Origin: Hyphomicrobiales bacterium
GTDB lineage: Bacteria > Pseudomonadota > Alphaproteobacteria > Rhizobiales > Aestuariivirgaceae
Reading direction: 5' to 3'
Length of the DNA stretch: 20,753 nucleotides
Assembly: GCA_025356765.1 (NCBI GenBank)
Contig: JANXRO010000269.1
Location: 1-20,753, forward strand
The translations under genes were made by a program, and so were the position numbers. Positions 1 to 8,252 of this stretch are shown piece after piece; positions within the stretch are counted from its first letter, which is position 1, and each line of letters starts with the position of its first letter. Under the pieces are notes generated by a model. It was not told where the DNA came from, did not search any database, and saw only the letters and a list, made by a program, of their open reading frames with translations.

Positions 1-152
1 GTGAGAAATACGTCAACTAGCGGCGTATCCTTCCTCGCTCTACATGCCCGCTGCCCTAAGACCAAGAACTTCAGGTGAACAAATTCTCCGGACATTCTCC
101 GGACAAGGCACTTTTTGCGGTTCAAAATATATGTCTAACTATTTGAAATCAT
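1..152. other. Gene-free left edge, downstream of tRNA-Arg
   Basis: No coding region here is convincing. The stretch lies past the 3' end of the minus-strand tRNA gene. It contains a perfect 11-bp tandem duplication (annotated separately) and a short AT-rich piece at about 120-150. A minus-strand frame starting at 95 stays open to the window edge for 31 codons, but it has no recognisable domain and cannot be judged without the sequence further left. I see no clear rho-independent terminator for the tRNA. Confidence 0.5.
83..104. repeat. Perfect 11-bp tandem duplication
   Basis: The unit ATTCTCCGGAC occurs twice back to back, at 83-93 and 94-104, without a mismatch. It lies about 50 bp beyond the 3' end of the tRNA-Arg gene. 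Its function is unknown. It could be a chance slippage product or part of an element lying to the left. Confidence 0.8.
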
Positions 153-230
153 TGGCGCACCCGACAGGATTCGAACCTGTGACCTCTGCCTTCGGAGGGC
201 AGCGCTCTGATCCAGCTGAGCTACGGGTGC
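153..230 (-). tRNA. tRNA-Arg (anticodon CCG)
   Basis: Read on the minus strand, this folds into a complete cloverleaf. The 7-bp acceptor stem is GCACCCG/CGGGTGC, the D stem is GCTC/GAGC, and the anticodon stem is CTGCC/GGCAG with loop CTCCGAA. The T arm is ACAGG/CCTGT with loop TTCGAAT. The anticodon CCG (complement of 193-195) reads the arginine codon CGG. The discriminator base is G at 156 and the 3' CCA is encoded at 153-155. A translated product over this region would contain HPTGFEPVTS, a familiar artefact of translating tRNA genes antisense. Confidence 0.97.
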
Positions 231-242
231 ATTAACTTCGTT

Positions 243-270
243 CTATAGACGAGGGAAAGCTGGCGCGCAA
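243..270 (-). promoter_or_regulatory. Candidate tRNA-Arg promoter
   Basis: On the minus strand there is a -35-like TTGCGC (complement of 265-270), a 16-nt spacer and a -10-like CTATAG (243-248). Transcription would begin about 6 nt before the mature tRNA 5' end at 230. The -35 is only a partial match, so this is inferred from position and pattern. Confidence 0.4.
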
Positions 271-321
271 ATTGCAAATCCTCTGAAAGGCGCATTGTTG
301 TGCCGAAGTGAGACGGGCGCA

Positions 322-1389
322 ATGGAAACTTTAAAACAACGTGTGAATTGGGTGGACTATGCAAAAGGCATTTGCATTGTTCTGGTTGTAGCCATGCATT
401 CAACTTTGGGTGTTGAAAAAGCTGTGGGCGAAGTTTCAGCCCTTCACGGGTTTATCGATTGGGCAAAACCATTTCGCATGCCTGACTTTTTTATGATCTC
501 AGGGCTTTTTTTGGCAAGCCGCATTCAGCGCCCGTGGCGCGGGTTTCTTGACACAAAATTCGTTCACTTTGCATATTTCTACGTGTTGTGGATGTCGATC
601 CAGTTTCTATTCAAAGGCCATGACATTTATCAAACTTCGGGCGCATTGGGTTTGCTGCACGATTATGCACTTGGGTTTCTAGAGCCCTTTGGCACGTTGT
701 GGTTTATTTATATGTTGGCCATTTTCTTTGTGGTGACGAAAGCGCTGATCAAAGCGCCGCCACTGTTGGTATTTGCGGTTGCAGCACTTTTAGAAATGGC
801 CCCCATTGAAACCGGCCATTTGTTGATCGATGAATTTGCCTCACGATATGTTTATTTCTTCGCGGGTTATTGGTTGGCAAAAAATATTTTCAAATTCGCA
901 GATGAAATGAACAAGAGCTCAGCCTTTCACATTTTTGTGGGTCTGTTGTTGTGGGGCGTTGCGAATTTCATATTGGTAAAAACCGGCTGGGCCGCTCAAC
1001 CCGGTGTGGGCCTTTGCTTGGGGTTCATTGGCGCTGGTGCGGTTATCAGCATGGGGGTTTGGTTTTCGAAATTCGGCTGGGCACATGCTTTGCAATATTT
1101 GGGCAAGAATTCAATCGTGGTATATCTGGCTTTCTTCTTGTTCATGGCGTTCACACGCACGCTTCTGTTGCGTTATGTGCCAAACTTAAATTTAACCGCG
1201 ATGTCTTTGCTCACAACAGCTGCTGGCGTTGCCGGGCCGGTGATCTTGTATCAACTGACTAAGAATACAATGTTGAACTTTCTTTTTAAGCGCCCAGAAT
1301 GGGCAAGACTGGCGGAACAGCCAAAGCAATGGCATAACCCTTCGCATGTCTCAAAATCTCAACCCAGTCTCAACCTTAAAGCCCGGTGA
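322..1389 (+). CDS. Acyltransferase-3 family membrane protein (YcfT-like)
   Basis: This is a polytopic inner-membrane protein of 355 residues with roughly ten hydrophobic segments. The N-terminal pattern NWVDYAKGICIVLVVAMHS, with a histidine at the end of the first membrane helix, and the later PDFFMISGLFLA are typical of acyltransferase-3 proteins, which move acyl groups onto sugars or other envelope molecules. The overall look is closest to the YcfT-type uncharacterised branch; the substrate cannot be read from sequence. I chose the ATG at 322 over an upstream in-frame TTG at 295, because the family homology begins right after METLKQRVNW. No strong ribosome binding site precedes it. The gene runs 44 nt into polA in a different frame, suggesting co-transcription with it. 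Confidence 0.8.
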   Translation: METLKQRVNWVDYAKGICIVLVVAMHSTLGVEKAVGEVSALHGFIDWAKPFRMPDFFMISGLFLASRIQRPWRGFLDTKFVHFAYFYVLWMSIQFLFKGHDIYQTSGALGLLHDYALGFLEPFGTLWFIYMLAIFFVVTKALIKAPPLLVFAVAALLEMAPIETGHLLIDEFASRYVYFFAGYWLAKNIFKFADEMNKSSAFHIFVGLLLWGVANFILVKTGWAAQPGVGLCLGFIGAGAVISMGVWFSKFGWAHALQYLGKNSIVVYLAFFLFMAFTRTLLLRYVPNLNLTAMSLLTTAAGVAGPVILYQLTKNTMLNFLFKRPEWARLAEQPKQWHNPSHVSKSQPSLNLKAR

Positions 1390-4279
1390 TCATGTCTATT
1401 TGATTGATGGTTCGGGCTATATTTTCCGAGCTTATCATGCTCTGCCGCCGCTAACGCGCAAGAGTGATGGTTTACCAGTGGGAGCCGTGCAAGGATTCTG
1501 CAATATGTTGTGGAAGTTGCTTGAGGAGAAACGGGGAGATAAAAAACCTACTCATTTGGCCGTAATTTTTGATCATTCTGGCAAAACCTTTCGTAATGAT
1601 TTTTACCCTGAATATAAAGCCCATCGTCCTGAAGCGCCGGCAGATTTGCGCCCGCAGTTTGGTTTGATCCGCCAAGCCACCAGAGCCTTTAATGTTGCTT
1701 GTGTGGAGATGGAAAATTTTGAAGCCGATGATTTAATCGCCACCTATACAAGACAGGCTGTTCAGGCCGGAGCCACAGTTCGCATTGTGACGTCAGACAA
1801 AGATCTGATGCAACTGGTTAAACCGGGTGTGATGTTGCTTGATACTATGAAGGACAAGGAAATCTCAGACGCTGAGGTGTTTGAGAAATTCGGTGTGACA
1901 CCAGACAAGGTGATTGAGGTTCAGGCGCTGGCCGGAGATTCAGTTGATAATGTGCCCGGTGTTCCAGGTATTGGTTTGAAAACTGGTGCTGAATTAATTA
2001 ATCTCTATGGCGATGTTGAAACTTTGCTGGCCAAAGCCAGTGAGATTAAACAAAATAAGCGGCGCGAAAATTTGATAGCCTTTGCCGAACAGGCACGCAT
2101 TTCCAAGCGATTGGTGACACTTGATCAACATGTTCCAACTAAGGAACATCTGGATAGTTTCGCTGTCCACAGCCCGCGTGCTTCTGAGCTTATTGGTTTT
2201 TTGAAGGCGTTGGAGTTTACCAGCTTCACTCGAAAGATTGCCGCGGCACTTGATGCCAACAACGATGCGATTGATCCTGTTCCCATCACATTCACGCATT
2301 GGCCGCCAGAAGGCGGCGAGATTGCGGCACCTGAACAACCAAAATCCCTGATGGCGGAAATGTATAAGGGCCATCGCAAGGCTGATCCTGTACCAGTGGA
2401 AGATCTGGCCGCCAGTCTTCGCGCCATTCCTGTTGTTCACGCAGAGTATGAAACGGTAACGTCGATTGCAGCATTGGATCAATGGATCGCCACAGCGTTG
2501 AACCAAGCCTATGTTTGCATTGATACTGAAACAGATTCACTTGATGCAATGCAGGCCAATATTGTGGGCGTGTCGCTGGCCACTGCACCGGGCAAGGCGT
2601 GTTATATACCTTTGGCTCATCAAGCCGCAGGCGAGGGCCTGTTTGGCGGTGGCTTGTTAGAAGGGCAAATCAACCGCGATCAGGCACTGGCGAAAATAAA
2701 ATTGCTGTGCGAAGCGCCGCATGTTTTGAAAATTGGCCAAAACCTGAAATATGATATGTTGGTGCTCTCGCAGCATGCAATTTCTGTTGCTCCGATTGAC
2801 GATACAATGTTGCTTTCTTACGTCGTTGAATCAGGCGATGTGGGCCACGGCATGGATGAGTTGTCTGAACGCCATTTAGGCCACAAGCCAATCTCGTTCA
2901 AATCGGTGGCAGGAAGTGGCAAAGGCCAAATTACATTTGATCGTGTGCCAATTGATAAGGCAACGGCCTATGCGGCAGAAGATGCAGACATAACGCTGCG
3001 ACTTTGGATGGTTTTAAAAGACAAGCTGAACCAGATTAAAAAAGTGACAGTGTATGAAACACTGGAGCGTCCGCTCATTCCTGTTTTGACGCAGATGGAA
3101 CGTGAGGGCATTGAAGTTGACAGAAATGTTCTGGCAAAACTGTCGGCTGAATTTGCCACAAAACAAGCTGCCATTGAAATTGATATTCACAAATTGGCGG
3201 GCCAGCCTTTCAACATAGGTTCACCGAAACAACTGGGCGATATTCTATTTGGCAAAATGGCTTTGCCAGGCGGTAAAAAAACCGCCACGGGTGCTTGGAG
3301 CACAGATGCCAGCGCCTTGGATGATTTGGCAACCCAAGGCGTTGAACTGGCGCAACGGGTTTTGGATTGGCGGCAATTGGCCAAATTGCGCTCAACCTAT
3401 ACCGAAGCTTTACCCACATTTATCAACCCGCAAACAGGCCGTGTTCACACGTCTTATGCAATGGCCTCAACGTCCACGGGCCGCTTGTCTTCGACTGATC
3501 CAAATCTGCAAAACATTCCGGTGCGCACCGATGATGGCCGACGCATCAGAACTGCTTTTATTGCGCCAGTTGGATCAAAGTTGATCAGCGCCGATTATAG
3601 CCAGATTGAATTGCGCGTGCTGGCCCACGTGGCCGATATTCCACAATTGAAAAAAGCCTTTGCCGATGGTTTGGATATTCATGCCATGACAGCCAGCGAA
3701 ATGTTTGGCGTGCCCATTGAGGGCATGGATGGATCCGTGCGCCGCCGCGCCAAGGCCATCAATTTTGGTATTATTTATGGCATATCGGCTTTTGGATTGG
3801 CCAACCAACTCTCAATCAGCCGTGAGGAAGCAGGCGAATACATTCGAACATATTTCAAACGCTTCCCCGGTATAAAAGACTATATGGAAGAAACCAAAGC
3901 CAAGGCCCGCGCCAACGGATTTGTGGAAACGATATTTGGGCGACGCATGCATTTCCCGCGCATCAATTCGCCGAACCCTTCAGAAAAAGCTTTTCTGGAA
4001 CGCGCTTCGATCAACGCGCCCATTCAAGGTTCTGCTGCTGATATTATTCGCCGCGCCATGGTTCGCATGATGCCTGCTTTGAAAGAGCAGGGGGCTAAAG
4101 CCCGCATGCTTTTGCAGGTGCATGACGAATTGATCTTTGAATGCCCAGAAGGCGAGGCAGCAAGCACCTGCGAAATTGTCAAAAAAGTAATGATAGATGC
4201 GCCCAACCCTGCTCTTAAAATGTCTGTGCCTTTGCAAGTTGATGCAAGGGCTGCAAACAATTGGGACGAGGCACATTGA
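1346..4279 (+). CDS. polA: DNA polymerase I
   Basis: The 977-residue protein has all three Pol I domains. The N-terminal 5'-3' exonuclease/flap domain (about 15-310) carries DGSGYIFRAYHALPP, NFEADDLIA and GDSVDNVPGVPGIG. The 3'-5' proofreading domain (about 380-580) keeps its acidic metal ligands: D393 and E395 in DTETD, NLKYD, and YAAEDADIT. The polymerase domain (about 610-975) has motif A SADYSQIELR with D750, motif B RRRAKAINFGIIYG, and motif C QVHDELIFE with D927. It should therefore be active in gap filling, RNA-primer removal and repair, with proofreading. The start lies inside the end of the acyltransferase gene. No other start lies before the conserved DGSG, so this overlap is probably real. 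A response regulator follows after 3 nt. Confidence 0.98.
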   Translation: MSQNLNPVSTLKPGDHVYLIDGSGYIFRAYHALPPLTRKSDGLPVGAVQGFCNMLWKLLEEKRGDKKPTHLAVIFDHSGKTFRNDFYPEYKAHRPEAPADLRPQFGLIRQATRAFNVACVEMENFEADDLIATYTRQAVQAGATVRIVTSDKDLMQLVKPGVMLLDTMKDKEISDAEVFEKFGVTPDKVIEVQALAGDSVDNVPGVPGIGLKTGAELINLYGDVETLLAKASEIKQNKRRENLIAFAEQARISKRLVTLDQHVPTKEHLDSFAVHSPRASELIGFLKALEFTSFTRKIAAALDANNDAIDPVPITFTHWPPEGGEIAAPEQPKSLMAEMYKGHRKADPVPVEDLAASLRAIPVVHAEYETVTSIAALDQWIATALNQAYVCIDTETDSLDAMQANIVGVSLATAPGKACYIPLAHQAAGEGLFGGGLLEGQINRDQALAKIKLLCEAPHVLKIGQNLKYDMLVLSQHAISVAPIDDTMLLSYVVESGDVGHGMDELSERHLGHKPISFKSVAGSGKGQITFDRVPIDKATAYAAEDADITLRLWMVLKDKLNQIKKVTVYETLERPLIPVLTQMEREGIEVDRNVLAKLSAEFATKQAAIEIDIHKLAGQPFNIGSPKQLGDILFGKMALPGGKKTATGAWSTDASALDDLATQGVELAQRVLDWRQLAKLRSTYTEALPTFINPQTGRVHTSYAMASTSTGRLSSTDPNLQNIPVRTDDGRRIRTAFIAPVGSKLISADYSQIELRVLAHVADIPQLKKAFADGLDIHAMTASEMFGVPIEGMDGSVRRRAKAINFGIIYGISAFGLANQLSISREEAGEYIRTYFKRFPGIKDYMEETKAKARANGFVETIFGRRMHFPRINSPNPSEKAFLERASINAPIQGSAADIIRRAMVRMMPALKEQGAKARMLLQVHDELIFECPEGEAASTCEIVKKVMIDAPNPALKMSVPLQVDARAANNWDEAH

Positions 4280-4282
4280 ATA

Positions 4283-4954
4283 ATGAAACTGCTGCTGATC
4301 GAAGATGACAAAGCCACGGCAGACCATCTCTGCCAAGGCCTTCGGGAGAATGGTCATTCAGTGGTTCACGCAGCAACCGGCACAGCGGGTCTGGCCAGAG
4401 CCATAGCCGAAATATATGACGCGCTGATTATCGACCGCATGGTGCCCGAGCTTGATGGTTTATCGCTCGTCAAAAAATTGCGCAGTGCAGGCAATCATAC
4501 GCCCGTTTTAATGCTCACCACCATGTCTGGCCTTGATGATCGGGTGGAAGGGTTGGAAGCAGGTGCCGATGATTATTTGGTAAAACCTTTTGCCATGATT
4601 GAAGTGGTGGCGCGGCTGAATGCTTTAACCCGCAGGCCCCAACCCAACGCAGTGCAAACGTCTTTGCGCGTGGGCGAAGTTGAAATGAATTTGCTTAAGC
4701 GCGAAGTGCATCGTGGTGGAAAGCTTCTCGATTTGCAGCCGCAAGAATTTAAATTGCTCGAATATTTGTTGCGAAGCCAAGGCCGTGTTGTCACCAAAAC
4801 CATGTTGCTGGAACATGTGTGGGGTTTCAACTTTGATCCGCAAACCACAGTTGTTGAAACGCATATGAGCAGGCTTCGTGCCAAACTTGATAAGGGTTTT
4901 GAGAAGGCCATGCTGCAAACCACACGCGGCGTGGGCTATCGTCTTGTTTTTTAA
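4283..4954 (+). CDS. OmpR/PhoB-family response regulator
   Basis: This 223-residue two-component transcription factor has an N-terminal receiver (1-120) with acidic pocket E7/D8/D9, phospho-acceptor D51 in LIIDRMVPELDG, T79 and K101. A C-terminal winged-helix DNA-binding domain (about 125-222) carries DLQPQEFKLLEYLLR, TTVVETHMSRLRAKLD and the terminal TRGVGYRLVF. All residues needed for phosphorylation are present. The ATG lies 3 nt after the polA stop, and a GAGG element sits inside the end of polA at 4268-4271. The cognate kinase follows immediately. The regulated genes cannot be read from sequence. Confidence 0.95.
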   Translation: MKLLLIEDDKATADHLCQGLRENGHSVVHAATGTAGLARAIAEIYDALIIDRMVPELDGLSLVKKLRSAGNHTPVLMLTTMSGLDDRVEGLEAGADDYLVKPFAMIEVVARLNALTRRPQPNAVQTSLRVGEVEMNLLKREVHRGGKLLDLQPQEFKLLEYLLRSQGRVVTKTMLLEHVWGFNFDPQTTVVETHMSRLRAKLDKGFEKAMLQTTRGVGYRLVF

Positions 4955-6290
4955 CAATCGAATTTTCAACACAATCAGTTTTCGTTTGGCAGCCCTTTGT
5001 GCCTTGTTATTTGCGGCGTGCTTGGGCCTGTTGCTAACCTTTAATTATTATAGCACCAGTGCCGCACTTGAAGATCAATTGCGAGCCCGCATCCGCGATG
5101 ATTTTAACACTTTTACGCAAGAATCTGATGCCGAAGGCTCTGAGTCTGTGATCAAAGAAATTACCGAGCGGGTGGCCAGGCCTTATGATCCCGGAAGTTA
5201 TTTTTATGTGGCGGGCCCATCTGGCGCAAAGCTGGTTGGAAATTTAAATTTCATGCAACCAAAGTTGGGTTGGCAGAAACTGCCCCCCGGCTTTGCCAAG
5301 GATAAAACCCGAGAAGTTTGGGGCCAAGGCAAAATGTTCACCGGTGGTTATTATATTTTTGCGGGGCAAGATGCATCACGTGTGTTAAGTGCCCGCCAAA
5401 ATTTGATCTATTCTTATTTCTGGTCCGGCCTGCTTGCGGCCATTTTGGCACTTGTGGCCGGACTTGTGTTGAGTCGCAGCTTTTTAAAACGCATCGATGC
5501 CATCAATCACACCAGCATTGCTATTGTTAAAGGCAACTTGAAAGAACGCATACCCCTACGCGGCACCTCTGATGAAATTGATCGGCTATCTGGAAACCTG
5601 AATAATTTGTTTGATAACAATCAATCACTCTTGGAAAGTTTGAAACAAGTTTCAAGCGACATTGCCCATGACTTAAGAACTCCACTTTCGCGGCTGCGTA
5701 ACAGGTTAGAGCAAGCCCGCAGTTCGGCTAAAACCATCAAAGCATTGCACGACCATATTGATGAAGCGATTGTTGATTCAGATCAGCTGTTGTCTACATT
5801 TGCAGCCTTGCTGCGCATTGCCCAGATTGAGGCAGGTACGCGCAAATCGGCATTCGCCAAAGTCGATCTTTCAGAAATGGCCGAAAGAATTTGCAGCATC
5901 TACCAAGCCGTGGCTGAAGATGAAGGAAAAATATTAGATTGTGAAATTATGCCCAACATTTTTTGCAACGGGGATAGGGAATTGTTATTTCAGTTAGGCG
6001 TGAATTTGGTTGAAAACGCTATTCGCCACACTGAACCCGGAACCAAAATCACATTCGCTGTTTTCGCGCCCGCAACCCTACAAGTGAGAGATACAGGCCG
6101 TGGCATTCCCGCCGATCAGCGCACTAAAGTACTGGAGCGGTTTCATAGGTTGGATCATGCGCGCTCCTCTCCGGGCAGTGGCTTGGGCTTGGCGATGGTG
6201 GCCGCCATTGCCAATTTGCACCACACGACGATAGCCTTGGAAGACAACGATCCAGGCCTGAAGGCGTCAGTCATATTCCAGCCCGCTTGA
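4944..6290 (+). CDS. Membrane sensor histidine kinase
   Basis: This is the partner kinase of the preceding regulator. With the chosen TTG start it has 448 residues. The first membrane helix is at about 13-32, followed by a roughly 125-residue periplasmic sensor segment. The second helix is near 159-181 and a HAMP linker follows. The HisKA box DIAHDLRTPLSRLRNR has phospho-histidine H242. The ATP-binding domain has an N box around N354-N358 (NLVENAIRH), DTGRGIP at D383 and GSGLGLAMV at G411. An in-frame GTG at 4878 would add 22 residues read out of frame through the regulator gene and is also possible, because AGCAGG precedes it. The TTG start overlaps the regulator by 11 nt. I do not recognise the sensor domain, so the stimulus is unknown. 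Confidence 0.92.
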   Translation: MFFNNRIFNTISFRLAALCALLFAACLGLLLTFNYYSTSAALEDQLRARIRDDFNTFTQESDAEGSESVIKEITERVARPYDPGSYFYVAGPSGAKLVGNLNFMQPKLGWQKLPPGFAKDKTREVWGQGKMFTGGYYIFAGQDASRVLSARQNLIYSYFWSGLLAAILALVAGLVLSRSFLKRIDAINHTSIAIVKGNLKERIPLRGTSDEIDRLSGNLNNLFDNNQSLLESLKQVSSDIAHDLRTPLSRLRNRLEQARSSAKTIKALHDHIDEAIVDSDQLLSTFAALLRIAQIEAGTRKSAFAKVDLSEMAERICSIYQAVAEDEGKILDCEIMPNIFCNGDRELLFQLGVNLVENAIRHTEPGTKITFAVFAPATLQVRDTGRGIPADQRTKVLERFHRLDHARSSPGSGLGLAMVAAIANLHHTTIALEDNDPGLKASVIFQPA

Positions 6291-6314
6291 TGGAGAATGG
6301 CGCAAACGGATAAT
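6287..6314 (+). promoter_or_regulatory. Candidate promoter of the L-serine dehydratase gene
   Basis: TTGATG (6287-6292), a 16-nt spacer and GATAAT (6309-6314) resemble a sigma70 promoter, with 4/6 and 5/6 matches. It overlaps the stop of the kinase gene and would give a leader of about 45 nt. It is a prediction from pattern only. Confidence 0.4.
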
Positions 6315-6366
6315 GGAGCGGTAAAAATCTACTAGCCACCGATCAAAATCCCTCTAGTCTTCGATA

Positions 6367-7734
6367 ATGTTTTTATCGGTTTTTGAAATTTTCAAAATTG
6401 GCATTGGCCCTTCATCCTCTCACACCATGGGCCCGATGGTGGCGGCGTCTCGCTTTATGCAAAGCCTAAACGCTGATGACTGCCAAAAAGCCAAACGCAT
6501 CACAGCAACATTGCATGGCTCTTTGGCCTTTACGGGCAAGGGCCATGGCACAGATCGCGCAGTGGTTTTGGGGTTGGCAGGGCAGGAGCCTCAAACCCTT
6601 AATCCTGATGCTGTTGAAGCAATTTTGGCGGCAACAAGCTCGGTTAGTCTTCAAGGCCATAGTATTTCGTTTAATGCCGCCCAAGATATCATTTTTGATT
6701 ACGGCCCGGCCTTAAAAGAACATGCCAATGGCATGGTGTTTCGCCTGTTTGATGAGAAACAACACGAAATTTGCAGCGAAACTTATTTTTCAATCGGTGG
6801 CGGCTTTGTTCAAACCAAGCTTGAACGTGAATGGTCGCTCACAGAAAAACCCACAAGCTTTAATGTGCCTTATCCATTTCATTCCGCCGCCAGCATGTTG
6901 GAAATGGGCCAAGTGTCCAAGCTTTCAATCGCGGCCATGAAGCGGGCCAATGAAACCGTAATTCAATCGGATGCGGAGCTGAACCAAAGCCTCGACACCA
7001 TTTGGAACGCCATGCAAGCCTGCATCAATCGCGGTCTTGTCACTCAAGGCCAGTTGCCAGGGGGTCTTAAAGTGAAGCGCCGTGCGGCTGATGTTTTTGC
7101 CCAACTGAATATGGAACTGGGCAGCAATAATTTACAGCCTCATCGTGTGATGGATTATCTTTCAGTCTATGCCATGGCAGTGAATGAGGAAAATGCGGCA
7201 GGCGGCAAAATTGTAACTGCGCCCACCAATGGCGCCGCGGGCGTTGTGCCTGCTGTTATACGATATTATCTCGATCATTGTGTTGGCGCTGATCAAAATG
7301 GCATTCGCGTGTTTTTACTCACCGCAGGGGCCATCGGCGGCATTATCAAACACAATGCTTCTATTTCTGGCGCTGAAGTGGGATGTCAGGGCGAGGTGGG
7401 GTCAGCTTCTGCCATGGCCGCTGCTGGCCTTTGCGCTGCTTTAGGCGGGACTAATGCCCAAATTGAAAACGCCGCAGAAATCGCCTTGGAACACCACTTG
7501 GGCATGACATGCGATCCTGTTGGCGGCTTGGTGCAAGTGCCTTGCATTGAACGCAATGCCTTTGGGGCAGTAAAAGCCGTCACAGCTGCTTCACTGGCCT
7601 TGCGCGGTGACGGCGCCCATATTGTGCCGCTTGACGGCTGTATTGAAACTATGCGCCAAACTGGTGTTGATATGAGCGACCGTTATAAAGAAACATCACA
7701 AGGTGGTTTGGCTGTGAATGTGGTGGCCTGTTAA
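6367..7734 (+). CDS. sdaA: L-serine ammonia-lyase, iron-sulfur, single chain
   Basis: This 455-residue enzyme converts L-serine to pyruvate and ammonia in the cytoplasm using a [4Fe-4S] cluster. The N-terminus MFLSVFEIFKIGIGPSSSHT is the family signature and fixes the start. The N-terminal beta domain covers about 1-155. The C-terminal catalytic alpha domain contains AAGGKIVTAPTNGAAGVVP. The expected cluster cysteines are C340 (GCQGEVGSA), C382 (TCDPVGG) and C393 (VPCIER). Length and domain order match the one-chain proteobacterial form. There is no strong ribosome binding site before the ATG. The gene ends 6 nt from the convergent cupin gene. The symbol sdaA is by family; sdaB-type paralogues are not distinguished here. 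Confidence 0.95.
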   Translation: MFLSVFEIFKIGIGPSSSHTMGPMVAASRFMQSLNADDCQKAKRITATLHGSLAFTGKGHGTDRAVVLGLAGQEPQTLNPDAVEAILAATSSVSLQGHSISFNAAQDIIFDYGPALKEHANGMVFRLFDEKQHEICSETYFSIGGGFVQTKLEREWSLTEKPTSFNVPYPFHSAASMLEMGQVSKLSIAAMKRANETVIQSDAELNQSLDTIWNAMQACINRGLVTQGQLPGGLKVKRRAADVFAQLNMELGSNNLQPHRVMDYLSVYAMAVNEENAAGGKIVTAPTNGAAGVVPAVIRYYLDHCVGADQNGIRVFLLTAGAIGGIIKHNASISGAEVGCQGEVGSASAMAAAGLCAALGGTNAQIENAAEIALEHHLGMTCDPVGGLVQVPCIERNAFGAVKAVTAASLALRGDGAHIVPLDGCIETMRQTGVDMSDRYKETSQGGLAVNVVAC

Positions 7735-7740
7735 AAGGCC

Positions 7741-8088
7741 TCAGGTGCGAGCATAAATATCATCATAGCGCACAATGTCGTCTTCACCCAGATAATCGCC
7801 AAACTGCACTTCAATCACGATCACTTCGCCAGCATGCAAATTTTCCAAACGATGCTTTGCCTGAAAAGGAATATCAATGGATTGGCCACGAACGAGTGCC
7901 ACAACTTGCGATCCCACCGTAACAGTTGCTGTTCCTGCAACCACAGTCCAATGTTCATAACGGTGCTTGTGGCTTTGCAGCGAAAGGCGGCCCCCTTCAT
8001 TGACCACAATGCGTTTCACTTTGAAGCCAGGTTGCTCGTCCAACACATAAAATGACCCCCAGGGGCGGTTTTCGCTATAAAGTGACAA
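7741..8088 (-). CDS. Mannose-6-phosphate isomerase type II-like cupin
   Basis: This 115-residue single-domain cupin resembles the C-terminal isomerase domain of bifunctional mannose-1-phosphate guanylyltransferase/phosphomannose isomerase proteins. It shows RPWGSFYVLDE, then the metal-binding stretch LQSHKHRYEHW (H40, H42, E45, H46) and later IPFQAKHRLEN with H79. A free-standing cupin of this kind probably isomerises or binds a sugar phosphate used for surface polysaccharide, but the substrate is inferred only from family. The start is a TTG at 8088. There is an in-frame stop four codons upstream, no in-frame ATG, and AGGA (complement of 8096-8099) sits 7 nt before it. The nearby ATG at 8093 is out of frame. 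Confidence 0.85.
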   Translation of the reverse strand: MSLYSENRPWGSFYVLDEQPGFKVKRIVVNEGGRLSLQSHKHRYEHWTVVAGTATVTVGSQVVALVRGQSIDIPFQAKHRLENLHAGEVIVIEVQFGDYLGEDDIVRYDDIYART

Positions 8089-8122
8089 TTCATTATCCTA
8101 TTGAACAAGCCAGAGATGGCGA

Positions 8123-8151
8123 TTGACGCGGCCTTCCAGCCTTACTATAAG
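8123..8151 (+). promoter_or_regulatory. Strong promoter of rpsT
   Basis: TTGACG (8123-8128), a 17-nt spacer and TATAAG (8146-8151) match a housekeeping sigma70 promoter closely. Initiation near 8158 would give a leader of about 95 nt for rpsT, in keeping with strong ribosomal-protein expression. Confidence 0.75.
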
Positions 8152-8179
8152 GGCCCAAAATCCGAAAGCTGTGAAGGGC

Positions 8180-8204
8180 TTTGAAGTCTTAGACAGACTT
8201 TGAA
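8180..8204 (+). promoter_or_regulatory. Hairpin in the rpsT mRNA leader
   Basis: AAGTCT (8184-8189) pairs with AGACTT (8195-8200) around a 5-nt loop. Four further pairs, two of them G-U, extend the stem to 8180-8204. S20 synthesis is known to be feedback-controlled at the mRNA level in enterobacteria, so a leader structure could act in control. That role is inference. Confidence 0.45.
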
Positions 8205-8252
8205 ACGAACTCCAGCCCGAATTCAGTTTTAACATTATTTACCAGGACAATT

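Noticed and set aside
1..95. Minus-strand frame open to the left edge (31 codons from 95)
   Set aside because: Too short to judge, no domain or good ribosome binding site, and it runs through the tandem repeat.
44..235. Plus-strand open frame ending in HPTGFEPVTS-type sequence
   Set aside because: It is the antisense translation of the tRNA-Arg gene, a well-known false protein.
1994..2506. 170-codon minus-strand frame within polA
   Set aside because: Antisense shadow of an intact, well-conserved polA; composition without domains.
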